Positions 7,383 through 12,692 of a stretch of 12,692 bases of DNA are shown here, one piece after another. The translations under genes and the position numbers were made by a program. Below the pieces are notes generated by a model that worked only from the letters and a program-made list of their open reading frames with translations, was not told where the DNA came from and ran no database searches. The stretch comes from Alphaproteobacteria bacterium (lineage in GTDB: Bacteria > Pseudomonadota > Alphaproteobacteria > Rhodospirillales > Magnetospirillaceae). Every line of letters begins with the position of its first letter. The first letter of the stretch is position 1. The DNA lies in contig JADFZP010000001.1 in NCBI GenBank assembly GCA_015232485.1, positions 21,677 to 34,368 on the forward strand. Direction: 5' to 3'.

Positions 7383-8083
7383 GCATCGCCACGCAACTTC
7401 CCATCGCGTTCGCCCCGTTCGACGCGCCATCGCGGCGCGCCGGACTGGTGATCGTCGACGAGGTCAACGGCTTCGCCAGCGTGGGCCAAGGCCCGCTGGC
7501 GCCGCCGGCGCCCAACGCCCAGGTGACCCGCATGGTCGCCGAGACCGACCGGCTGGCCCGCGCCTTCCTGGAACGCGGCGCGCCGGTGATGGCCTTTCTC
7601 GACAGCCATGTGCCGGGCAAGCCCGAACCGCCCTATCCGCCCCATTGCGAGATCGGCACCGGCCAGGAGAACCTGGTTCCCGACCTCGCCTGGCTGGCCG
7701 ACGCGGCGGGCGCCACGCTGCTGCGCAAGGACTGCATCAACGGTTTCGTGGGCGCCATCGAGCTGTCCACCGGCCGCAACGCGGTGGTCGATTGGGTTAA
7801 CGCCAACCACCTCGACTCGGTGGTGGTGGTCGGCATCTGCACCGACATCTGCGTGATGGATTTCGTGCTGACCCTGTTGTCGGCGCGCAATCACGGCCTG
7901 ATGCCGTCGTTGGCCGACATCGTGGTTCACGAGCCGGGCTGCGCCACCTACGATCTGCCGGCCGAGGTGGCGGCCAAGCTGGGGCTGCCCGACACGGCCA
8001 CCCATCCGCAGGACGCCATGCACCATGTCGGCCTTTACGTGATGGCCTCGCGCGGCGCGCTGCTGACCCAGAGGGTCGAATGA
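7379..8083 (+). CDS. Nicotinamidase, plant NIC1-like cysteine hydrolase (isochorismatase fold)
   Basis: Probable nicotinamide amidohydrolase releasing nicotinate and ammonia, the first step of bacterial NAD salvage from nicotinamide. The 234-residue protein has the isochorismatase-fold triad: Asp27 (VIVDEVNGF), Lys117 (RKDCINGF) and nucleophile Cys158 (GICTDICV), with GICTDIC also providing the typical cis-peptide region. DSHVP (75-79), PYPPHC (85-90), ALxSARNHG-like LLSARNHG (166-173) and HPQDAMHHVGLY (209-220) recall the plant nicotinamidase NIC1 group from memory much more than Escherichia coli PncA. The metal site seen in PncA-type enzymes (DxHxxxH) is not obvious in that form. Its stop is 1 nt before the next gene and its start overlaps the kinase. 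A nicotinate phosphoribosyltransferase, the next enzyme of the pathway, is encoded at 11238. Another amidohydrolase substrate cannot be excluded. Confidence 0.85.
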   Translation: MSIATQLPIAFAPFDAPSRRAGLVIVDEVNGFASVGQGPLAPPAPNAQVTRMVAETDRLARAFLERGAPVMAFLDSHVPGKPEPPYPPHCEIGTGQENLVPDLAWLADAAGATLLRKDCINGFVGAIELSTGRNAVVDWVNANHLDSVVVVGICTDICVMDFVLTLLSARNHGLMPSLADIVVHEPGCATYDLPAEVAAKLGLPDTATHPQDAMHHVGLYVMASRGALLTQRVE

Positions 8084-8084
8084 T

Positions 8085-8588
8085 GTGAACCTGTTCTTCT
8101 TCGGGACCTTGCTGGACCCGGACGTGCGCCGCGTGGTGCTCGGCCGGCCGCTGCCCGACGAGGCGACGCCGCCGGCCGCCCTGCGCGGCTTTCGCCGCGT
8201 CGGCGTGGCCGGACGCGACTATCCCTGTCTGCTGCCGCATCCAACCGGACTCGTGCTGGGCCGCTTGGCCTGCGGATTGGACCAGCCCTCGGTCCACCGT
8301 CTGATGGTGTTCGAGGGCCGCGAATACCATCTGGTCCCGTTGACCGTCGCCACCCCCGACTCGGACGCCGTGCGCGCCTGGGCCTTCCTGTCGTGCCGCT
8401 TCAGGGTCGAACCCCATGCGCGCGACTGGAGCCTGGAGGCTTGGCGGCGCCGGCACAAACGCGCCTTCCTGCGCCGCATCCTGCGCGTGGTGGAACGGCG
8501 ATGCGCCGCGCCGCCGCCCGTTCCGTCGCCACCTGCGCCCAAACTGCTGCTCGGCCGCCCGCCGCGCATGCGGATGGGGCATTGGTGA
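8085..8588 (+). CDS. Gamma-glutamylcyclotransferase-like (AIG2/GGCT fold) protein
   Basis: The 167-residue protein starts at GTG 8085, one nucleotide after the nicotinamidase stop; GAGGG at 8071-8075 serves as ribosome binding site, and the ATG at 8083 is followed at once by TGA, so it is not a start. FFGTLLDPDV (residues 5-14) matches the glycine loop at the start of the GGCT fold (usually YGTL). FEGREYHLVPLTV (76-88) matches the EGxxY region that carries the acidic catalytic residue; Glu77 is the likely equivalent, by analogy. Family members release 5-oxoproline from gamma-glutamyl compounds or act as gamma-glutamylamine cyclotransferases; the substrate here is unknown. The C-terminal 50 residues are Arg-rich, then Pro-rich (AAPPPVPSPPAPK), longer than a minimal domain. 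The gene converges on the small gene at 8593-8898 with 4 nt between them. Confidence 0.75.
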   Translation: MNLFFFGTLLDPDVRRVVLGRPLPDEATPPAALRGFRRVGVAGRDYPCLLPHPTGLVLGRLACGLDQPSVHRLMVFEGREYHLVPLTVATPDSDAVRAWAFLSCRFRVEPHARDWSLEAWRRRHKRAFLRRILRVVERRCAAPPPVPSPPAPKLLLGRPPRMRMGHW

Positions 8589-8592
8589 GCGG

Positions 8593-8898
8593 TCAGCGCA
8601 TGCTGTTGATGCAGTTCTCAAAGGCGGCGTACGAGAATGTCCCGCCACGATAGGTGGACAGGGGCGTACAGATGCGGTTGACCCGCTCCGAGGTCTGCAT
8701 TCCGGAAAGCCTAGCCTTCGCCGCGTTCTCCGCTTCCGTGCATTTGTGCCATTGGCCGGTCTGTTGATTGGATTTGGTGGTGTATTGGTCGGCGCGGGCG
8801 TTGCAGAACGCCATCGACATGGCTTCGTAGGACGCGCCTGCCGAGGCCGTACTGTAAGTCGAGGCGATGATCGCCGCCAGGACGAGCAGTTTGAACAC
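8593..8898 (-). CDS. Small secreted four-cysteine protein of unknown function
   Basis: A 101-residue hypothetical protein. It starts at GTG (complement of 8896-8898) with GGAG 7 nt upstream (complement of 8906-8909). Residues 1-20 form a clean Sec signal peptide: MFK, a hydrophobic core LLVLAAIIAS, then a small-residue ASA cleavage site before GASYE. The predicted mature part of about 81 residues has four cysteines (32, 53, 77, 96), compatible with two disulphides in the periplasm, and no motif I recognise. Local G+C, about 60% by hand count, is lower than the neighbouring genes (about 68%), a mild hint of different origin. It lies downstream of the HepT-like gene on the same strand with a 56-nt gap. 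The signal peptide, start site and codon structure make it a likely real gene; the function is unknown. Confidence 0.68.
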   Translation of the reverse strand: MFKLLVLAAIIASTYSTASAGASYEAMSMAFCNARADQYTTKSNQQTGQWHKCTEAENAAKARLSGMQTSERVNRICTPLSTYRGGTFSYAAFENCINSMR

Positions 8899-8954
8899 GT
8901 TGCATCTCCATTCATACGTTTCATGATGGCAATACCACCAAAAGGATGAATGGT

Positions 8955-9422
8955 CTAGCCGACCGCTTCGGCCAGCCGCGCGAAATCCTGTTCGAAGGCG
9001 GGGACCGCGAGACGCAGGCGGGCGAGATTCGTCTTCACGAATTCGGGGTCCAGACTGAACCCGTAGATGTTGCGAACCCGATGACGAAAGCCGCGCAACT
9101 CGTCGAGCAGGCGGAAGGTGTCGGGCGACAGCACGGCCGGGCGCACGCCTTCCAGGGGTAGCGCCATTTGCTGGAGCAGGGATCGGTGCCAGGACTCGTC
9201 GTCGGGAACGTAGTCGTCGATCTCGCGCGCGATCATGCGCAGGATCTTTTCGATGCCGGTGTAGACGCCCTCGGTACCGGCGGCCAGCGCCTTCCAGCGC
9301 GCCCAGGATTGGGCGAGGGGTCCCCCCTGGGCGTCGAACAGGGCCTCGGCGGCGTCGATCTCGCGCAGTTCCCGGCGCAGTTCGCCCAGGTCAGCCGACA
9401 AGCGAACGAAGAGCGGATGCAT
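8955..9422 (-). CDS. HepT-like HEPN-domain protein (putative RNase toxin)
   Basis: The 155-residue all-helical protein follows a minimal nucleotidyltransferase gene and overlaps its end by 32 nt, the arrangement of HepT/MntA-type toxin-antitoxin pairs. The C-terminal part holds WHRSLLQQM (residues 78-86) and LRGFRHRVRNIYGFSLD (109-125). In classical HepT the RX4HXY motif forms the RNase site and its Tyr is AMPylated by the partner. Here the register R113-x4-N118-x-Y120 keeps Arg and Tyr but has Asn where the catalytic His usually is; His114 is near. It therefore belongs to a divergent HepT-like group, and RNase activity is uncertain. The start is ATG (complement of 9420-9422); an open frame continues upstream to 10205 but only as a shadow of other genes. 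G+C is like the host's. It could be active or a decayed toxin. Confidence 0.77.
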   Translation of the reverse strand: MHPLFVRLSADLGELRRELREIDAAEALFDAQGGPLAQSWARWKALAAGTEGVYTGIEKILRMIAREIDDYVPDDESWHRSLLQQMALPLEGVRPAVLSPDTFRLLDELRGFRHRVRNIYGFSLDPEFVKTNLARLRLAVPAFEQDFARLAEAVG

Positions 9423-9735
9423 CCAGGGTGGTCTCCAGCAGGCGCGACCGCTGGTCGGGCCGCACGTCGGCGAGGTGGATGAGGTCGAAGCGCATGTCGC
9501 GCATGGCGTCCTCGGCGGCGTGGAACAGGTCGATCCACGGACGGCCGCCGTCGTCGAGAAGCACCAGGTCGACATCCGACCGCGCATGGAAGTCGTCGCG
9601 CGCCATCGAGCCGGCCAGCACCGCCTTGGCGCCCATCGCCTCCAATGCGCCGATCGCCTGGGCGGCGCGGCGCAGGCCGTCGGCGCGGCGGGTCTCGGCG
9701 CGGGCGCGGAACAGGTTTTCCAGGGGAGAGGGCAT
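9391..9735 (-). CDS. MNT-type minimal nucleotidyltransferase (putative antitoxin)
   Basis: A 114-residue pol-beta-superfamily nucleotidyltransferase. AGSMARDDFHARSDVDLVLL (residues 41-60) contains the GS(x)10DxD catalytic core with Gly42-Ser43, Asp54 and Asp56, and FDLIHL supplies the third acidic residue, Asp84. All three metal-binding carboxylates are present, so the enzyme is probably active. In characterised MntA/HepT systems this enzyme AMPylates a Tyr of the HEPN toxin and silences it, and the overlapping HepT-like gene downstream supports that role here. The ATG (complement of 9733-9735) has GGAGG 8 nt upstream (complement of 9744-9748). It is divergent from the DAHP synthase gene across about 126 nt. 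The HGEM-like GSxARG is GSMARDD here, a common variation. A stand-alone role is less likely given the gene pair. Confidence 0.85.
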   Translation of the reverse strand: MPSPLENLFRARAETRRADGLRRAAQAIGALEAMGAKAVLAGSMARDDFHARSDVDLVLLDDGGRPWIDLFHAAEDAMRDMRFDLIHLADVRPDQRSRLLETTLDASALRSLVG

Positions 9736-9788
9736 GCGGCGGGCCTCCAGTCGCGACCACTATACGACAAAACGGCGGCAATCGGGCG

Positions 9789-9818
9789 CTGGCAATATTC
9801 GTTCGCCGGGCGTATATC
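9789..9818 (+). promoter_or_regulatory. Candidate sigma-70 promoter for the DAHP synthase operon
   Basis: In the 126-nt divergent region between the nucleotidyltransferase and DAHP synthase genes, CTGGCA (9789-9794) and TATATC (9813-9818) are 18 nt apart and each match 4 of 6 consensus positions. The predicted start near 9825 gives a leader of roughly 37 nt. The local AT-rich stretch 9795-9835 stands out against the GC-rich background. Alphaproteobacterial promoters vary, so this is only a candidate. Confidence 0.3.
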
Positions 9819-9861
9819 CAATCTAGACCATATTGCATGTGCGAACCCCCCGAGGAAGGTC

Positions 9862-11241
9862 ATGGCCGAGAAGTGGAGCCCGGACGGCTGGAAGCGCAAG
9901 CCCATCCAGCAGGTCCCCGAATATCCCGATACCGCCAAGCTGGCGAGCGTCGAGGATACGCTCAGGACCTTTCCGCCACTGGTCTTCGCGGGCGAGGCGC
10001 GCCGCCTGCAAGCGTCGCTGGCCCGCGTCGCCGAGGGCAAGGCGTTCCTGCTGCAGGGCGGTGATTGCGCCGAAAGTTTCGCCGAGTTCCACGCCAACAA
10101 GATCCGCGACACCTTCCGCGTGATGCTGCAAATGGCGGTGGTGCTGACCTTCGGCGCCGCCTGCCCGGTGGTCAAGGTCGGCCGCATGGCCGGCCAGTTC
10201 GCCAAGCCGCGCTCGGCGCCGACCGAGACGATCGACGGCGTGAGCTTGCCGTCCTATCGCGGCGACATGATCAACGGCATGGAGTTCACGCCGGATTCCC
10301 GCATTCCCGACCCCGAGCGGCTGGTGCGCGCCTACAACCAGTCGGCGGCCACGCTGAACCTGCTGCGCGCCTTCGCCCAGGGTGGATACGCCGACCTGCA
10401 CAAGGTCCATCAGTGGACGCTGGGTTTCCTGGCCGGCAGCCCGCAGGGCGAGCGCTACCAGGACCTCGCCAACCGGCTTGACGAGACGCTGGCCTTCATG
10501 GAGGCCTGCGGCCTGACCTCGGAAACCACGCCGCAAATCCGCGAGACCGACCTGTTCACCTCGCACGAGGCGCTGATCCTGCAATACGAGCAGGCCCTGA
10601 CCCGCATCGATTCGACCACCGGCGACTGGTACGACTGCTCGGCGCATATGCTGTGGGTCGGCGACCGCACGCGCCAGGTCGACGGCGCCCATGTCGAATT
10701 CCTGCGCGGCGTGGGCAATCCGCTGGGCTTCAAGGCCGGGCCGACCACCACGCCGGACGACTGCCTGCGCCTGATCGACGCGCTCAACCCGTCGAACATT
10801 CCGGGCCGCATGACGGTGATCGTGCGGATGGGCGCCGATCAGGTCGAGGCCAAGCTGCCGCCCTTGATCCGCGCGGTGCGGCGCGAGGGGCGCTCGGTGG
10901 TGTGGGCCTGCGATCCCATGCACGCCAACACCCACACGGCCGGCGCCTACAAGACGCGCTCGTTCGACCGCATCCTGGCCGAGGTGCGCGGCTTCTTCGC
11001 CGTGCATCGCGCCGAGGGCACCCATCCCGGCGGCGTGCATTTCGAGATGACCGGCCAGAACGTCACCGAATGCATCGGCGGCGCCCAGGCGATCACCGAG
11101 GCGCGGCTGGGCGAGTGCTACCAAACCCATTGCGACCCGCGCCTGAACGCCAATCAGGCGCTGGAACTCGCCTTCCTGATCGCCGAGATGCTGAAGGCCG
11201 AGCGGGTCGAGCAGCGTCGCAAGGCGGCGGTCGGAGCATGA
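9862..11241 (+). CDS. Class II 3-deoxy-7-phosphoheptulonate (DAHP) synthase
   Basis: The first enzyme of the shikimate pathway, condensing phosphoenolpyruvate with erythrose-4-phosphate. It is 459 residues long, normal for class II (plant/Mycobacterium-type) enzymes and unrelated in length to the 350-residue AroF/G/H class. Family landmarks run throughout: LLQGGDCAESF (64-73), VVKVGRMAGQFAKPRS (103-118), LPSYRGDMING (129-139), HMLWVGDRTRQ (262-272), VGNPLGFKAGP (284-294), RMGADQVEAKLP (322-333), WACDPMHANTH (348-358), GVHFEMTGQNVTEC (391-404) and CDPRLNANQALELAF (424-438). The metal ligands known in the Mycobacterium tuberculosis enzyme correspond to Cys69, His354, Glu395 and Asp425. ATG 9862 is preceded by GAGGAAGG (9852-9859). 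Upstream in-frame codons to 9475 are antisense shadow. It overlaps the next gene by 4 nt (ATGA). Confidence 0.95.
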   Translation: MAEKWSPDGWKRKPIQQVPEYPDTAKLASVEDTLRTFPPLVFAGEARRLQASLARVAEGKAFLLQGGDCAESFAEFHANKIRDTFRVMLQMAVVLTFGAACPVVKVGRMAGQFAKPRSAPTETIDGVSLPSYRGDMINGMEFTPDSRIPDPERLVRAYNQSAATLNLLRAFAQGGYADLHKVHQWTLGFLAGSPQGERYQDLANRLDETLAFMEACGLTSETTPQIRETDLFTSHEALILQYEQALTRIDSTTGDWYDCSAHMLWVGDRTRQVDGAHVEFLRGVGNPLGFKAGPTTTPDDCLRLIDALNPSNIPGRMTVIVRMGADQVEAKLPPLIRAVRREGRSVVWACDPMHANTHTAGAYKTRSFDRILAEVRGFFAVHRAEGTHPGGVHFEMTGQNVTECIGGAQAITEARLGECYQTHCDPRLNANQALELAFLIAEMLKAERVEQRRKAAVGA

Positions 11242-12389
11242 GCGCGATGGGCGAGCGCGGCGGCGCCGGCTGGCCGCGCGCGGCCGACGTGTCAGCCTAC
11301 ACCGACCAGTATTTCAACCGCACCAAGCAGATCGTCGGCCATTTCGGCGATCGCACGGTGACCTACGCGGTGTTCATGCGCCGGCCGGTGGTGTTCTGCC
11401 CACGGCTCGCCGTCGAGTGGATCGAGATGGTGGCCGCCGAACGCGGCGTCGCCGTCACCATCGAACAGAACTTCGACGAGGGCGATTGGGTGGGCGCGGG
11501 CGAGCCGCTGCTTTACCTGACCGGCAGCTTTTACCATCTGGTCGATCTCGAGACGATCTATCTGCAAAAGCTGGGCGCCTGCTGCGTCGCCGCCTACAAC
11601 GCCTATACCATGTGCATCGACCTGCCCGAGGTCGACTTCCTGGCCATGGACGCCCGCCATTGCGCCGGCACCGAGATGGCCGAGATGATGGCCTATGCCT
11701 GCGCGGTGGGCTCGATGGCGGCGCGGCGCAAGGCCAACGCCCGGGGCTTCGTCGCCAACGCCACCACCGCCACCGCGCATTATTTCGGTCAGGCGGCGGG
11801 GCGCGGCACCATGCCGCACGCGCTGATCGGCTATGCCGGCTCGACCCTGCGCGCCGCCGAGATGTTCCACGAGACCTTTCCCGACCAGGATTTGATCGTG
11901 CTGGTCGACTTCTTCGGCCGCGAGGTCACCGACGGGCTGGCGGTCTGCCGCCGCTTTCCCGAGCTGGCCAGCGCGGGGCGCATCGGCCTGCGGCTCGATA
12001 CCCATGGCGGGCGCTTCCTGGAAGGGCTCGACCCGCAGGAAAGCTACGCCGTGCTGGAACGCCACGTCCCGGCGGCGATCCGCGGCTATCGCACCGAGAC
12101 CGAACTGCGCTATCTGGTCGGCACCGGCGTCTCGGCCGCCGCCATCTGGACGATGCGCGAAAAGCTCGACGCCGCCGGTTACCAGCGCGTCAAGATCATC
12201 GCCTCGTCGGGCTTCAGCCCGGCCAAGTGCCGCGTCATGGCCTATTCCAAGGCGCCGGTCGACGTGGTCGGCACCGGCTCGTACCTGCCCGAGAATTGGG
12301 GCGAGACCTACGCGACCTCGGACATCATCGCCTATGACGGCGAACCCCGTGTCAAGATCGGCCGCGAGTTCCTGCTGCGGTCCAAGTGA
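11238..12389 (+). CDS. pncB: Nicotinate phosphoribosyltransferase
   Basis: It forms nicotinate mononucleotide from nicotinate and PRPP, the entry of nicotinate into NAD synthesis. The 383 residues match the short bacterial/archaeal form of the family rather than E. coli PncB. Visible landmarks are an N-terminal YTDQYFNRT (21-29), QNFDEGDWVGAGEPLLYLTG (77-96), AMDARH (136-141), the GTMPHALIGYAG loop (190-201, with His194 in the place of the family histidine), VDFFGREVTDGL (223-234), GLRLDTHGGRF (250-260) and IASSGFSPAK (321-330). It ends with the phosphate loop region VVGTGSYLPENW (343-354). The product partners the nicotinamidase encoded at 7379. ATG 11238 overlaps the DAHP synthase stop, suggesting translational coupling; ATG 11247 is a possible alternative start. 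Why it is paired with DAHP synthase is unclear. Confidence 0.88.
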   Translation: MSAMGERGGAGWPRAADVSAYTDQYFNRTKQIVGHFGDRTVTYAVFMRRPVVFCPRLAVEWIEMVAAERGVAVTIEQNFDEGDWVGAGEPLLYLTGSFYHLVDLETIYLQKLGACCVAAYNAYTMCIDLPEVDFLAMDARHCAGTEMAEMMAYACAVGSMAARRKANARGFVANATTATAHYFGQAAGRGTMPHALIGYAGSTLRAAEMFHETFPDQDLIVLVDFFGREVTDGLAVCRRFPELASAGRIGLRLDTHGGRFLEGLDPQESYAVLERHVPAAIRGYRTETELRYLVGTGVSAAAIWTMREKLDAAGYQRVKIIASSGFSPAKCRVMAYSKAPVDVVGTGSYLPENWGETYATSDIIAYDGEPRVKIGREFLLRSK

Positions 12390-12410
12390 TGGTACCGCCA
12401 GAGCGACCGA

Positions 12411-12439
12411 TTGCATCCTTTCGGGCGGCGCGGCATGAT
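12411..12439 (+). promoter_or_regulatory. Candidate promoter for the secreted protein gene at 12484
   Basis: TTGCAT (12411-12416) and CATGAT (12434-12439) are separated by 17 nt in the 94-nt gap after the nicotinate phosphoribosyltransferase. Matches to consensus are 3 of 6 and 4 of 6, so this is weak. No clear terminator hairpin with a T-run was found in this gap. Confidence 0.2.
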
Positions 12440-12483
12440 CGAAGGCGAGGGATCCACCCGAACCTTTGACGGAGTTTCGCTCG

Positions 12484-12692
12484 ATGCCGAGGCGTGTGCT
12501 GGTCGTTCTCCTCGCCGCGCTGCTGATGGCGCCCGCGACGGATGCGCTGAGCGGGTGGCGGGCCGAGCAGGCGAAAGAGCAGTACCCGCCCAAGTCCGAG
12601 ACCAAGGAACAGCCCAAGCGCGAGGAGCCGAAGCCCGCGCCCGCCGAAACGCCCAGGCGCCAGCCGACCACCGTCACCCGGCCAACCCTGCC
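12484..12692 (+). CDS. Secreted Lys/Glu/Pro-rich protein, N-terminal fragment
   Basis: The frame is open from ATG 12484 to the window end (69 codons), with GGAG at 12471-12474, 9 nt upstream. The N terminus MPRRVLVVLLAALLMAPATDA is a typical Sec signal peptide: basic start, hydrophobic core and small residues before a likely cleavage near residue 21. The visible mature part is low-complexity and charged: repeated K/E/P runs such as PPKSETKEQPKREEPKPAPA followed by a Thr/Pro-rich stretch. Such a region is usually a flexible periplasmic or cell-envelope linker ahead of a folded domain. The domain lies outside the window, so no function can be assigned. Confidence 0.65.
   Translation, partial: MPRRVLVVLLAALLMAPATDALSGWRAEQAKEQYPPKSETKEQPKREEPKPAPAETPRRQPTTVTRPTL

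Noticed and set aside
8924..8940. Imperfect inverted repeat (TGATGG / CCACCA) between the HepT-like gene and the small secreted gene
   Set aside because: Only a 6-bp stem with one wobble pair and no following T-run on the gene strand; too weak to call a terminator or operator.
9767..9776. TATAGT on the minus strand as a -10 box for the nucleotidyltransferase gene
   Set aside because: No acceptable -35 hexamer is found at 16-18 nt spacing, so I do not call a promoter.
9475..9861. In-frame upstream extension of the DAHP synthase
   Set aside because: It is antisense to the nucleotidyltransferase gene and not like the family; ATG 9862 has a clear ribosome binding site and gives a normal length.
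9423..10205. Upstream extension of the HepT-like frame on the minus strand
   Set aside because: It runs through the nucleotidyltransferase gene and into the antisense of DAHP synthase, with no domain signal before the ATG at 9422.
11292..12677. A 461-codon minus-strand frame opposite the nicotinate phosphoribosyltransferase
   Set aside because: It is a shadow of a conserved enzyme; its translation has no motif and the composition is biased.

Overview
The window is high-GC (about two thirds G+C) and tightly packed. Gene content and protein style (a PleC/DivJ-like histidine kinase core, a class II DAHP synthase, a C-terminal J-domain protein) suggest an alphaproteobacterium, most likely a Rhodospirillales/Magnetospirillum-type organism. 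That placement is inference from protein character; no rRNA or other marker gene is present.

Layout. (1) 1-129 is the tail of a J-domain protein. (2) 202-3893 carries galU, ugd and a phosphoglucomutase/phosphomannomutase. Together they can convert glucose-6-phosphate to glucose-1-phosphate, UDP-glucose and UDP-glucuronate, the precursors of surface polysaccharide; no glycosyltransferase or exporter is in view. (3) 3915-7382 encodes a 1155-residue soluble histidine kinase with a degenerate receiver domain, about six PAS domains and a HisKA/HATPase core. It starts at TTG, 21 nt after the mutase and in the same frame. (4) A nicotinamidase resembling the plant NIC1 type (7379-8083) overlaps the kinase stop by 4 nt and is followed after 1 nt by a gamma-glutamylcyclotransferase-like gene (8085-8588). 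(5) On the minus strand lie a small four-cysteine secreted protein (8593-8898) and a nucleotidyltransferase/HepT-like pair (8955-9735), a candidate toxin-antitoxin module. (6) On the plus strand a class II DAHP synthase (9862-11241) overlaps a nicotinate phosphoribosyltransferase (11238-12389) by 4 nt. (7) A secreted, charged and proline-rich protein starts at 12484 and runs off the end.

How the genes fit together. The nicotinamidase and the nicotinate phosphoribosyltransferase are consecutive steps of NAD salvage (nicotinamide to nicotinate to nicotinate mononucleotide), so the right half looks like an NAD-salvage neighbourhood interrupted by a minus-strand block. The most unusual features are the apparent translational coupling of a large multi-PAS kinase with a plant-like nicotinamidase, the kinase's pseudo-receiver, and a HepT-like protein whose usual catalytic His position is Asn. 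No tRNA, rRNA, CRISPR array, transposase or recognisable attachment site was seen, and no stretch over 300 bases lacks a gene.
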